Assembly (NCBI GenBank): GCA_020851565.1
Contig: JADZCN010000017.1
Span: 1 to 64,000 of the forward strand
Reading direction: 5' to 3'
DNA: 64,000 bases
DNA from: Acidobacteriota bacterium
Lineage (GTDB): Bacteria > Acidobacteriota > Vicinamibacteria > Vicinamibacterales > UBA2999
Shown here: in pieces, positions 41,789-49,902 of the stretch
Numbering within the stretch: position 1 is the first letter of the stretch
How the letters are laid out: each line of letters opens with the position of its first letter
Translations under genes and position numbers: made by a program
Notes under the pieces: generated by a model
Told to the model about the DNA's origin: nothing
The model's database searches: none
Seen by the model: only the letters and a program-made list of their open reading frames with translations

Positions 41789-43132
41789 ATGTCCACACCC
41801 GTAGTGATGCCCCAGATGGGCGAGTCGATTGCCGAGGGTACGATCGTCCGTTGGATCAAGAAGGTCGGCGACGCCGTGGATCGCGACGAGCCGCTGTTCG
41901 AAATCTCCACCGACAAGGTGGATGCCGAGATCCCCTCGCCCGCCGCGGGCGTGGTGCTCGACATCTCGGTGAAGGAAGGCGAGACCGTCCCGGTGAACAG
42001 CGTCGTGGCCCTGATCGGCGAAGCCGGATCGGCCGTGGCCGCACCGCCGACGAGCAGGCCCGAGGGACCGGCGAGCGCTGCGCCCCCGCCGCCTCTCTCC
42101 GAGCCATCTGCGCCATCTGCAGCCCCAGCCGTATCTGCGCCATCTGCGCCATCTGCGGCTTCTGCGTCCTCTGCGGCTTCTGCGGCCTCCGTGTCCCCAT
42201 CGGCGTCCGAGCGTCAGCGTTCGTCCCCGTTGGTGCGCCGCATCGCGAAAGAGCACAAGGTCGACGTCGCGCAGATCGCCGGGTCGGGCATCGGCGGGCG
42301 CATCACGAAGGCCGACATCCTGTCGTTCATCGAGCGCGGCCCGGCCGCGGCCCCGGCTCGAGCCGCGGCACCTGCACCCGCGGAGGCGCCGGCGCTCAGG
42401 GCTCCCGTCCCCGCCCCGCACGCCCCCGCTGTGTTCCGCCTGCCTGCGGATCGCGTCGAGCCGATGTCGGTGATGCGGAAGAAGATCGCCGAGCACATGG
42501 TGCTCAGCAAGCACACCTCGGCGCACGTGTATTCGGTGTTCGAGGTGAACTACAGCCGTGTGGATCAGATCCGCAAGGCGAAGAAGGCGGAGTACGAGGC
42601 CGCCGGGGCGAAGCTCACGTTCACGTCCTTCATCGCCAAGGCGGCCGTGGACTGCCTGCGCCGCCACCCCGTGATCAACGCGTCGATCGACGGCGACAAC
42701 GTCATTTACCGGGGGACCGTGAACCTCGGCATCGCCGTCGCGCTGGAGAACGGCCTCATCGTCCCGGTGGTGAAGGGCGCGGAGGAGAAGAACATCCTGG
42801 GCCTGTCGCGGGCCATCCAGGACGTCGCGGACCGCGCCCGGGCGAAGAAGCTGAGCCCCGACGAGGTGCAGGGCGGGACGTTCACCATCACCAATCCCGG
42901 CAACTTCGGTGCGCAGTTCGGCCTGCCGGTGATCAACCAGCCGCAGGTGGCCATCCTGGGCGTGGGCACCATCGAGAAGCGCCCGGTCGTCATCGACGAC
43001 ATGATCGGGATCCGCACGATGGGCTACCTCACGCTCGGCTACGACCACCGGCTCGTGGACGGCGCCGTCGCCGACCAGTTCATGGCCGACCTGAAGAAGT
43101 CGATCGAGCACTTCGATCCCGCACAGGTGTAG
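41789..43132 (+). CDS. 2-oxo acid dehydrogenase E2 acyltransferase (lipoyl, E3-binding, catalytic)
   Basis: A 447-residue dihydrolipoamide acyltransferase. The lipoyl domain has the modified Lys in EISTDKVDAEIPSP, the E3-binding domain reads SPLVRRIAKEHKVDVAQIAG, and the catalytic domain contains GYDHRLVDGAVADQFM. A Ser/Ala/Pro linker at about residues 106-137 is coded by the in-frame 9-bp repeat. Sequence suits a pyruvate- or branched-chain-type E2, but no E1 gene is in the window. No Shine-Dalgarno site is visible; a repeat array ends ten bases before the ATG. It is followed by lipB, which supplies its octanoyl/lipoyl group. Confidence 0.93.
   Translation: MSTPVVMPQMGESIAEGTIVRWIKKVGDAVDRDEPLFEISTDKVDAEIPSPAAGVVLDISVKEGETVPVNSVVALIGEAGSAVAAPPTSRPEGPASAAPPPPLSEPSAPSAAPAVSAPSAPSAASASSAASAASVSPSASERQRSSPLVRRIAKEHKVDVAQIAGSGIGGRITKADILSFIERGPAAAPARAAAPAPAEAPALRAPVPAPHAPAVFRLPADRVEPMSVMRKKIAEHMVLSKHTSAHVYSVFEVNYSRVDQIRKAKKAEYEAAGAKLTFTSFIAKAAVDCLRRHPVINASIDGDNVIYRGTVNLGIAVALENGLIVPVVKGAEEKNILGLSRAIQDVADRARAKKLSPDEVQGGTFTITNPGNFGAQFGLPVINQPQVAILGVGTIEKRPVVIDDMIGIRTMGYLTLGYDHRLVDGAVADQFMADLKKSIEHFDPAQV
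42103..42190 (+). repeat. In-frame PSA repeat inside the E2 gene
   Basis: A run of CCATCTGCG, GCGTCTGCG and TCTGCGGCT-type units in the coding strand specifies a Ser/Ala/Pro-rich linker between the lipoyl and E3-binding domains. It is the third coding insertion of this family in the window, all in the same frame and orientation. Confidence 0.9.
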
Positions 43133-43145
43133 GTGTGCGACGGAG

Positions 43146-43241
43146 AAACCACGAAGGCACGAAGTAGGCACGAAGGCCACGAGGCCGGGTCGGGGACCTC
43201 AAGACCTCAAGCCCCAAGCCCCAAGCCCCAAGCCCCAAGAC
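43146..43241 (+). repeat. Composite array before lipB
   Basis: Mixed text of ACGAAGGCACGAAG (43150-43190), then CCTCAAGA octamers, then four CCCCAAG heptamers, ending at the base before the lipB ATG. The last octamer-derived bases, AAGAC, abut the start codon. Confidence 0.92.
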
Positions 43242-43922
43242 ATGCGACCCCTTGACGTCCGGCGGCTTGGCGTGGTGCCTTATGCGGAAGCGCTCGAACT
43301 GCAGAAGCAGCTCGTGGAAGAGCGGCGGGCCGGCCGCATCCCCGACACGCTGCTGCTGCAGCAGCACCCGCACGTGCTCACGGTGGGCGTGAAGAAGGAG
43401 GGCCGCAGCCACATCCTGGCGTCGCCGGATCGTTTGCAGGCGCTCGGCGTCGAGGTGTTCGACACCGGGCGCGGCGGCGACGTGACCTACCACGGCCCCG
43501 GGCAAGTCGTTGGTTATCCCATCATGGACCTCAATCCGGACCGCCGGGACGTGCACCGCTACGTGCGCGACATCGAAGAGGTGATGATCCGCGCCTGTGC
43601 GCGCTACGGCATCGAGGCCGGCCGCATCCAGGGCCTGACGGGCGCCTGGGTCGCCCACCCCGTGCGCGGGCCCGAGAAAATCGGCGCCATCGGCGTCCGG
43701 ATCTCGCGCTGGATCACCAGCCACGGCTTCGCCTTCAACGTCACCACCGCACTCGACTACTTCGGCCTCATCGTCCCATGCGGCATCAGGGAGCACGGTG
43801 TCACCTCCCTGGAGAAGGCCACCGGCCGGCCCCACCTCATCCACGACGTGGAATCCGGGCTCATCGACGAATTCGCGGCCGTCTTCGAGCGAGAGGTAAC
43901 CGACGTGTTGTCAAAGGGTTAG
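43242..43922 (+). CDS. lipB: Lipoyl(octanoyl) transferase LipB
   Basis: A 226-residue enzyme that transfers octanoate from acyl carrier protein to lipoyl domains. Motifs include LLLQQHPHVLTVGVKKEG, RGGDVTYHGPGQVVGYPIMDL, EKIGAIGVRISRWITSHGFAFNV with the catalytic Lys, and VPCGIREHGVTSL with the catalytic Cys (PCG). Length is normal. The ATG has no Shine-Dalgarno site; a CCCCAAG/CTCAAGAC array abuts it. Its position after the E2 gene fits a role in lipoylating that protein and SucB. LipA is not in this window. Confidence 0.94.
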   Translation: MRPLDVRRLGVVPYAEALELQKQLVEERRAGRIPDTLLLQQHPHVLTVGVKKEGRSHILASPDRLQALGVEVFDTGRGGDVTYHGPGQVVGYPIMDLNPDRRDVHRYVRDIEEVMIRACARYGIEAGRIQGLTGAWVAHPVRGPEKIGAIGVRISRWITSHGFAFNVTTALDYFGLIVPCGIREHGVTSLEKATGRPHLIHDVESGLIDEFAAVFEREVTDVLSKG

Positions 43923-43941
43923 CGCGCTCCAATCCCCCTCC

Positions 43942-44008
43942 CGCACCTGTTCGCACCCGCCCGCACCCGTTCGCACCTGCCGCACCTGTTCGCACCTGTT
44001 CGCACCTG
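43942..44008 (+). repeat. 10-bp tandem array, CGCACCTGTT type
   Basis: About seven units CGCACCTGTT/CGCACCCGCC lie between lipB and the ECF sigma gene, the same family as the sucA-sucB array but in the opposite strand sense. A GGGAATAACC...GGTTCTTATCCC near-palindrome follows (about 44008-44042) and could be a hairpin or operator. Confidence 0.88.
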
Positions 44009-44070
44009 GGAATAACCACCGCACTCGTGGGGTTCTTATCCCATGAGAGATGCAGGAGAGGTTGTTGCCG

Positions 44071-44700
44071 ATGCGCGAACAGGTTACCGAAACTCACCTC
44101 GTGGAACGGCTCCGGCAGGGCGACGACACTGCCCTCGGAGAGCTGGCCGCGGCCTACGGTTCGAAGATCTTCCAGCTGGCCTTCCGGTACGTGAAGAACC
44201 GGGAGGACGCCGAGGAAATCACCCAGGACGTCCTGATGAAGGTCTATCGGAAGATCGATGCCTTCCGGGGCGACGCGGCGCTGTCGTCGTGGATCTACCG
44301 CATTACGTTCAACACGGCGATGTCCCGGCTGCGCCATACGAAGGCCGCTCGCATGGCCGAGCTCGCCGACGTGCCCGTCGGCCCGGGCCAGGACGATGGG
44401 GCAGGCGGGCCGCGCGCACACGACCCGGCCGACTGGTCATCGCTGGCCGACGAGCAGATGCTCCGCCAGCAGATGCGCGAGCGCCTCGCTGAGGCCGTGG
44501 ACGCGCTGCCTTCCATCTACCGCACGCCCGTCATCCTGCGCGACCTGCAGGGGCTCAGCACCGAGGAAGCCAGCCGGCGGCTCAAGCTGAAGGATCAGAC
44601 GCTGAAGTCGCGGCTGCACCGCGGCCGGCTGCTCCTGCGCAAGCGACTGGCCGTGTTTGCCGACGGCCTGACGCTTCACCGTCCGGTGGAAGCCTTCTGA
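44071..44700 (+). CDS. ECF-family RNA polymerase sigma factor
   Basis: A protein of about 209 residues with sigma region 2 (LAFRYVKNREDAEEITQDVLMKVYRKIDAF, shown in part) and region 4 with a helix-turn-helix (LSTEEASRRLKLKDQTLKSR) that begins with the common LPSIYRTPVILRDLQ. The ATG at 44071 has AGGAGAGG nine bases upstream; TTG codons at 44062 and 44065 are possible alternatives. No anti-sigma factor gene is adjacent; downstream is the convergent peptidase gene, whose 3' end overlaps by 25 bp. Its signal and regulon are unknown. Confidence 0.9.
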   Translation: MREQVTETHLVERLRQGDDTALGELAAAYGSKIFQLAFRYVKNREDAEEITQDVLMKVYRKIDAFRGDAALSSWIYRITFNTAMSRLRHTKAARMAELADVPVGPGQDDGAGGPRAHDPADWSSLADEQMLRQQMRERLAEAVDALPSIYRTPVILRDLQGLSTEEASRRLKLKDQTLKSRLHRGRLLLRKRLAVFADGLTLHRPVEAF

Positions 44701-46199
44701 CGTGCCAGTTCCTCCACGACCCTGAGGGCGAGCCGGGTGACCTCGGCTCCGCCCTGGGCGTCGATGCGCCCCCAGTCGTCCGAGGGGCGGTGATAGTCGG
44801 CATGGAAGCCGGTGAAGAACGCGATGGCCGGCACGCCGCGCGAGGCAAAGGACGCCCCGTCGGACTGATCGGCCTGGTAGCCGCCCCCGCGCAGGAAGTC
44901 CTCCAGTCGAAGGCGCGTCCAGGTCCGCATGCGCCGGAAGAGCGCGGGGAAGCCTTCCCGCCAGCCGAATCCGCCCACCAGCACGCGGCCGCGCGCCCGC
45001 CCGACCATGTCGAGGTTCACCATGGCCACCGTCCGGTCCAGCGGCACGGCCGGGTGCTGCACGTAGTGCGTTGAACCCCTCAGGCCCAGTTCCTCGCCCG
45101 CAAAGGCGACGAACACCACGGTCCGGCGGAAGCGTTCACGCGTGGCTCCCGCCACCCGCGCCATCTCGATCAGGGCCGCCGTGCCCGACGCGTTGTCATC
45201 CGCGCCGTTGTGGATGTCGCCGGTGGCCTCGGGCGCCTCCGAGAACTCGCCGCCCGTCCCTACGTGGTCGTAGTGGGCTCCCACGACGACGGCTTCGTGT
45301 GCCAGTGAAGGGTCGGCCCCGCGCAGCACGCCCACGATGTTCCTGACGCGCGCCGTGAACTGCGCGCGGTACTCGACGTAGTCCAGGGCCACGCCGTCGA
45401 GCGGCCTGGACGCGGGCCTGAGCGTGCGATCGATCTCGTAGGCGGCCGCTTCGAGGTCCAGCGCCGGCAGGGCCCGGGTGAGCCGCTCGCGCGCCACGCG
45501 GAGCACGGGGATGCCCATCGCGTCGCGCTGCGGATCGGACCACCACACGCCGCGCATCGCGCGGTCGTCCACGTGCGAGGGGTCTTCCACCACCAGCAGG
45601 AGCCGCGCGCCGCGCTCCCGTGCCTCCCGGGCCTTCGCCGAGATGGACGCCGACGGGGTGAGGTTGCGGCCGTCGAAGACGCTGCGCTCGTCGTTCTCCT
45701 GCGGCTCGTGTGTCAGCACCAGCACTGCGGCGCCTCTGACTTCGAGGCCGGCGTAGTCGTCGTAGCCGAGGCCCGGCGCCGAGATGCCGTAGCCTGCGAA
45801 CACCAACGGCACATCGTCGAATGCGGGCGGCGGCGTGCCCGGCGGCCGATCCAGGGCCGACAACGGGTAGTAGTCCACGCCCAGGGCCAGGGTGTTCGTC
45901 GTGCCTCCGGCGTCGAGCAGCAGTGCCGCGGTTGACGGCGGCTCGATCTGGACCTCGGTGTCGAAGGGCTGGTCGTACGACTCGTGACCGGCTCCTCCGG
46001 CGAGGCCAGCCGCGCGGAACTGCGCCGCGATGTAGTCGGCCGCGCGCTCGAGATCGGGGGTGCCGTTGCCGCGGCCGTTGAACTCGTCCGACGAGAGGTG
46101 CCGCACGTGCGACAGGTAAGTGGACGCCGTGGGGCGGGCTGGCGCCTGGGCCCCCAGTGCCGCGGCCCAGAGCAGCACGAGCGGCAGGACGCGGCGCAT
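44676..46199 (-). CDS. Exported M28-family zinc aminopeptidase
   Basis: A 507-residue exopeptidase with a signal peptide (MRRVLPLVLLWAAALGAQAP). A PA-type insert domain at about residues 120-240 (VPLVFAGYGISAPGLGYDDY) precedes the M28 catalytic core: VVVGAHYDHVG, NGADDNASGTAALIEMARV, FAGEELGLRGSTHYV, MVNLDMVGRA and HADYHRPSDDW supply the His and Asp zinc ligands and the general-base Glu. It probably releases N-terminal residues from peptides in the periplasm. It is 4 bp downstream of the dehydrogenase-like gene on the same strand. Confidence 0.88.
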   Translation of the reverse strand: MRRVLPLVLLWAAALGAQAPARPTASTYLSHVRHLSSDEFNGRGNGTPDLERAADYIAAQFRAAGLAGGAGHESYDQPFDTEVQIEPPSTAALLLDAGGTTNTLALGVDYYPLSALDRPPGTPPPAFDDVPLVFAGYGISAPGLGYDDYAGLEVRGAAVLVLTHEPQENDERSVFDGRNLTPSASISAKAREARERGARLLLVVEDPSHVDDRAMRGVWWSDPQRDAMGIPVLRVARERLTRALPALDLEAAAYEIDRTLRPASRPLDGVALDYVEYRAQFTARVRNIVGVLRGADPSLAHEAVVVGAHYDHVGTGGEFSEAPEATGDIHNGADDNASGTAALIEMARVAGATRERFRRTVVFVAFAGEELGLRGSTHYVQHPAVPLDRTVAMVNLDMVGRARGRVLVGGFGWREGFPALFRRMRTWTRLRLEDFLRGGGYQADQSDGASFASRGVPAIAFFTGFHADYHRPSDDWGRIDAQGGAEVTRLALRVVEELARQKASTGR

Positions 46200-46203
46200 G
46201 GAT

Positions 46204-47043
46204 TCAGCGCGCCAGCGCCGTCTCGAGCCGCACGCGGTCGCGCGACGAGAGCGGCGGCGGCTCCATGCGCAGGATCCCCTGGGGATGCACGCGCGCGGGC
46301 AGCATGGCCGACCGGCCGGGCGCCGAAGGGCCCACGGCGACGGCCACCTGCAGCGCGTGTGCGCGGGGCGCGCGCGTGACCATCGAGCGCATCACCCGGG
46401 CCGCGGCGCTGCCGAGCACCGTCGCGGCGGCGGGCCAGAGTCGCGGCAGGCGATCCTCGATGCGTGTGATGGCCGGTGGTGCCAGGACGTCCACGGCGCG
46501 GCGCCCGCCGATGCTGGCCGACTCCCACGGCAGGATGATCTCGTGCGGCGCGCGGCCGACCACCATCAGCGAGATGTCGGCGGGCGAGGTCTCGGCCTCG
46601 AGCGCGACCAGTGACAGTGCCGCCGCGCGCAACGCCTCTGGCGCGGTGCCGAACAGGCGTGTCCGTGCGACGCCCAGCTCGTGCACGCCGCGGTCGATCA
46701 GGGCGGATTGGTGCGTGCCGGCGCAGAGGATGGGCGCTGCCTGGTTGAGTCCCGCGATGCGCGCGACCAGCGCGAGGCCCGCATCGCCGTCCCATTCGCC
46801 GGCGGCCACGCGATCGGCGATGACGATGATGGCCGCGCCTGTCACCACCGACTCGTCCCCGGTGCCTGAGAGCGACGTGGCGTAGCGATCCACCGGCGCA
46901 GCCTGCGCGATGTCGAGCGCCTTCCCGGCCGCCACCGCGCTGGCATCGTCCACCAGGACCACTCTCGCCGCGATATCGGCGGATGCGGCCTGACGGGCCA
47001 CGGTGGCGCCAAGGTCGCCCGCGCCGAGAATGACGATGGTCAC
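46204..47043 (-). CDS. Malate/lactate dehydrogenase-fold protein with degenerate active site
   Basis: A 279-residue protein. The NAD Rossmann start VILGAGDLGATVARQ and the AGKALDIAQAAP motif typify malate dehydrogenases. However, the catalytic GGHGD-type motif is replaced (VVGRAPHEIILPWESASIGG), and the substrate-binding Arg loop after the Rossmann part is not evident (IVIADRVAAGEWDGDAG). Length is about 30 residues shorter than MDH. It may bind a nucleotide without being a malate dehydrogenase. The M28 gene follows 4 bp later, implying an operon, while the SDR gene is divergent. Confidence 0.6.
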   Translation of the reverse strand: MTIVILGAGDLGATVARQAASADIAARVVLVDDASAVAAGKALDIAQAAPVDRYATSLSGTGDESVVTGAAIIVIADRVAAGEWDGDAGLALVARIAGLNQAAPILCAGTHQSALIDRGVHELGVARTRLFGTAPEALRAAALSLVALEAETSPADISLMVVGRAPHEIILPWESASIGGRRAVDVLAPPAITRIEDRLPRLWPAAATVLGSAAARVMRSMVTRAPRAHALQVAVAVGPSAPGRSAMLPARVHPQGILRMEPPPLSSRDRVRLETALAR

Positions 47044-47090
47044 AGTAGGATTGTAGTCGGAGCGTTCAACCCACGCGGCAGGAGGCCCTC

Positions 47091-47804
47091 ATGTCCTTCA
47101 TCACCCTCATCACCGGCGGCACGCGCGGCATCGGCTTCGCCGTGGCCGGGCGGCTGCTGGCCCGCGGGCACCACGTTGCCGTCACGGGCACGACGTCGAG
47201 CGGTGCGGCGCGGGCCGAGCGCGCGCTGGCCGAACGGTGCGGCGATCCGGGGCGCGTGCTGAGCCTGGTCTGCGACGTGCGGGATCCTGCGGCCGTGGAC
47301 CTGGCCGTCCAGACGGTCGTGGCGAAGTTCGGCGGGCTCGACGTGCTGGTGAACAACGCAGGCGTCGGCGTGGGCGCGCCCGTGTCGGAGCTGCCGCACG
47401 ACGAGTGGCGGCGCATCATCGACACCAACCTCTCAGGCGTCTTCTACTGCTGCCGCGCCGCGCTTCCGCACCTGAAGGCACGCGGTGGCGGGTGGATCAT
47501 CAATCTCAGCAGCCTGGCCAGCAAGAACGCCTTCGTCGGCGGCGCCGCCTACTGCGCGTCGAAAGCGGGCCTGAACGCGTTCAGCGAGGCGCTGATGCAG
47601 GAGGTGCGGCACGACAACATCCGCGTCAGCTACATCCTGCCCGGATCGGTCGCCACCGGCTTCTCGGGCCGCGAGCCCGAGACGGGTGCCGACTGGAAGC
47701 TCAGCCCCGACGATGTGGCCCGGGTCGTCGAGGACCTGCTGGACCATCCTGGCCGCAGCCTGCCGAGCCGCATTGAAATACGGCCGTCGCGGCCGCCGAG
47801 ATAG
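47091..47804 (+). CDS. Short-chain dehydrogenase/reductase
   Basis: A 237-residue SDR. The cofactor loop is TGGTRGIGFAVAGRL, the NNAG structural motif is present (VLVNNAGVGVGAPVSELP), and the catalytic triad is Ser in INLSSLASKNAFVGGAA with Tyr-x-x-x-Lys in YCASK. The ending (LPGSVATGFSGREPE) is typical of classical SDRs. Substrate is unknown; many acidobacterial SDRs act on sugars or ketoacyl substrates. The start at 47091 follows GGAGG about five bases upstream. Confidence 0.9.
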   Translation: MSFITLITGGTRGIGFAVAGRLLARGHHVAVTGTTSSGAARAERALAERCGDPGRVLSLVCDVRDPAAVDLAVQTVVAKFGGLDVLVNNAGVGVGAPVSELPHDEWRRIIDTNLSGVFYCCRAALPHLKARGGGWIINLSSLASKNAFVGGAAYCASKAGLNAFSEALMQEVRHDNIRVSYILPGSVATGFSGREPETGADWKLSPDDVARVVEDLLDHPGRSLPSRIEIRPSRPPR

Positions 47805-47814
47805 GGCGGCTACG

Positions 47815-48092
47815 TCCATTGACGATTGCCGATTGGTGATCGGGCGATTCATTGACGATCGGGCGACTTCGGCATTCCGCATTGGATTGGGCGATTGGGG
47901 TGATTCAGCGATTGGGGCATTCTCGAACGCGTCGTGCCTTCCGGGGGCTGCGCAGCACATCGGCGCCCAATGCCCCAATGCCCCAATGCCCCAATGCGCC
48001 AATGCCCCAATGCGCCAATCCCAATGCGCAATGCGCCATTCATCAATCGCCCAATGAATCGCGCAATCGTCAATTGGCAATCGTCAATGGGC
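47815..48092. repeat. Palindromic CAATGCC-type element, copy 1
   Basis: The left arm contains ATTGACGATTGCCGATTGG and related text; after a core of about 45 bp the right arm carries CCAATGCCCC units and ends AATCGTCAATGG. The arms are inverted copies of the same 7-10-bp words, so the whole region could form a large imperfect hairpin. Its right end supplies the last codon and TGA stop of the threonine-dehydratase-like gene. No gene is seen in the 279-bp gap. Confidence 0.88.
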
Positions 48093-49067
48093 AACCGGCG
48101 CCCCAACGGCGGCGACGAGTGTCGCGAGGTCGATGTTGGCGCCGCTGACGATGGCGACGGCCGGGCCGACGGCGGCGGCCAGGCTGCCCGAGGCGAGCGC
48201 GGCGACGGCCACCGCTGCTGACCCCTCCACCATGAGATGCTCTTCGGCGGCGAGCGCCCGCATGGCGGCGCGCAGATCATCCTCGCTGACGGTGACCACT
48301 TCGTCCACCACCTGCTGTACGAGCGGGAAGGTGATGGTGCCGGCTTCGAGGTTGCCGGCCAGCCCATCGGCCAGCGTTTCCTTCGGCTCGATGGTCGTGA
48401 TGGCGCCGCGGGCGAGACTGGCCGTGAAGGGCGTGGACGCCTCTGCCTCGACGCCCACGACCCGCGCTGCGGGCGCGGCCGCGCGGATGGCCAGCCCGAC
48501 GCCGCTCGCCAGCCCCCCGCCGCCGAGCGGGACCACGACCGTGGCGACGTCGGGACAGGCCTCCACGATCTCCAGGCCCACCGTCCCGGCGCCGGCGATG
48601 ACGTCCGGATGGTTGTACGGCGAGATGAAGACGCCGCCCGCCTCGCGCGCGAAGGCGTGCGCGAGGCGCTCCGCCGCATCGTAGTCGGGCGCCTCGTCGT
48701 GCAGCTCGGCGCCGTCACGCCGGATGGCCGCGCGCTTGGCGAGCGGCGCATTTGCCGGCGTGAAGACCACCACGCGCAGGCCCAGCTGCGCCGCGGCGCG
48801 CGCCATGGCCCGCCCATGGTTGCCCGCCGATGCCGTCACCACCATCGGACGCGCGGTCGGGACGCGATGGGCCTCGACGAGGTGGAGGAGCGCGTTGAAC
48901 GCGCCGCGGATCTTGAACGAGCTCGTCAGGTTCAGCGACTCGAGCTTCAACAGCGCGCGGTGGTCGCACCGCGACGAGAGCCACCCTGACTCGCGCACCG
49001 GTGTTGGCTGCAGCCAGGGCCTCAGCCGTCGGCGCGCGCGGAAGATGTCGAGCACGGTGGGGGGCAT
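48084..49067 (-). CDS. Threonine/serine dehydratase-like PLP enzyme
   Basis: A 327-residue fold-type II PLP enzyme without a C-terminal ACT domain. The Schiff-base Lys is in TSSFKIRGAFNALL, the phosphate-binding loop is SAGNHGRAM and the Gly-rich cofactor loop is VPLGGGGLASGV. Size and lack of a regulatory domain suggest a catabolic threonine ammonia-lyase or a serine racemase-like enzyme rather than biosynthetic IlvA. The ATG at 49067 sits nine bases downstream of an octamer array and shows no Shine-Dalgarno site; its TGA stop is formed by the palindromic element. Confidence 0.82.
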   Translation of the reverse strand: MPPTVLDIFRARRRLRPWLQPTPVRESGWLSSRCDHRALLKLESLNLTSSFKIRGAFNALLHLVEAHRVPTARPMVVTASAGNHGRAMARAAAQLGLRVVVFTPANAPLAKRAAIRRDGAELHDEAPDYDAAERLAHAFAREAGGVFISPYNHPDVIAGAGTVGLEIVEACPDVATVVVPLGGGGLASGVGLAIRAAAPAARVVGVEAEASTPFTASLARGAITTIEPKETLADGLAGNLEAGTITFPLVQQVVDEVVTVSEDDLRAAMRALAAEEHLMVEGSAAVAVAALASGSLAAAVGPAVAIVSGANIDLATLVAAVGAPVAH

Positions 49068-49076
49068 GGGTTCACA

Positions 49077-49180
49077 GGTTCTCGGGTTCTGGGGTTCTGG
49101 GGTTCTGGGGTTCTCGGGTTCTGGGGTTCTGAGGTTCTCGGGTTCTGAGGTTCTCGGGTTCGCGGGTTCGCGGGTTCGGA
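49077..49180 (-). repeat. 8-bp array of 13 units, GGTTCTGG/GGTTCTCG type
   Basis: Thirteen octamers, all 8 bp and without indels (plus-strand GGTTCTCG, GGTTCTGG, GGTTCTGA, GGTTCGCG), lie directly upstream of the dehydratase-like gene. On its sense strand the text is CCAGAACC, the same family as 6191-6252, 50661-50700 and 53659-53729. The remaining 82 bp to the receiver gene contain nothing recognised. Confidence 0.95.
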
Positions 49181-49262
49181 GCCGGGCGGGCCACTTGCGC
49201 AGTGGACCCATGGAGCGCGGCAATCCTCCGGATACCGACTCCCGTCCCGGCGGCTTCTGGCC

Positions 49263-49631
49263 CTATCCCCGCAGCAGTTGCGGCAGCTGCTCAACGAACG
49301 CCGAGCGGGCGAGGATGCGGCCCACGCCGGCCTGGCGTGCGGCTTCGATGGTGGCGGTGTCCACGTGGGACACGAAGCCCACGGTCGGGATGCCGGCAAG
49401 GGCAGGATCAGCCTTGAGCGCGGCGACGATGGCCAGCGGGTCGACGCGTGCGCTGTTGAGGTCCAGGATGACGAGCGCGGCCCCGCTGCGAGCTGCCGCG
49501 ATCGCCGCCTCCGGAGAGCGCGTCAACTTCACCACCGCGCCCACCGCCTTCGCCGTGGTGGAGATTCGTGAGGCGAACATGAGGTCGTCGACGGCGGCTA
49601 CGACGGTGACGGGGGGGAGTGTGGCGTCCAT
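49263..49631 (-). CDS. Stand-alone receiver-like (pseudo-receiver) protein
   Basis: A 122-residue protein of CheY-like fold. An acidic pair is present (VVAAVDDLMFASRI), a candidate phospho-Asp lies in ALVILDLNSARVDPLA, the later hydrophobic strand is TVGFVSHVD, and the position usually occupied by the conserved Lys appears to be Arg (RILARSAF). It may therefore be an inactive or altered receiver that acts by binding. Its ATG overlaps the end of the second palindromic element (TCAATGG). No kinase or output gene is adjacent. Confidence 0.65.
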   Translation of the reverse strand: MDATLPPVTVVAAVDDLMFASRISTTAKAVGAVVKLTRSPEAAIAAARSGAALVILDLNSARVDPLAIVAALKADPALAGIPTVGFVSHVDTATIEAARQAGVGRILARSAFVEQLPQLLRG

Positions 49632-49888
49632 TGATGATTGGAGATTGGTGATTGAGCGATTCATTGACGATCGGGCGATTGGGGCACTGCGAATTGAATC
49701 GGGCGATTGGGTGATCGGGCGATTGGGGCATTCCCGCGACCGCGCACGCGAATCGCTCTGCGCACCCATGCCTCAATCCCCCAATCCCCCAATGCACCAA
49801 TCCCCAATCATCAATCCCAATGCTCAAAATGCCGCAATCGCCAATCGCCCAATGAATCGCCCAACCGTCAATCAGCAATCGGCAATGG
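49629..49888. repeat. Palindromic CAATGCC-type element, copy 2
   Basis: Starts CATTGATGATTGGAGATTGG and ends CAATCGGCAATGG, with a core of about 45 bp rich in GCGC words. The left-arm text GCGATTCATTGACGATCGGG is shared almost exactly with copy 1 at 47815. It occupies the whole gap between the receiver-like and MBL genes and contains no gene. Confidence 0.88.
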
Positions 49889-49902
49889 ACGGCCGGCCAC
49901 GC

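Noticed and set aside
44008..44042. GGGAATAACC...GGTTCTTATCCC near-palindrome as a promoter recognised by the following ECF sigma factor
   Set aside because: The pairing is interrupted, and no second copy of the same motif was found to support an ECF consensus. It is mentioned only as a possible hairpin.
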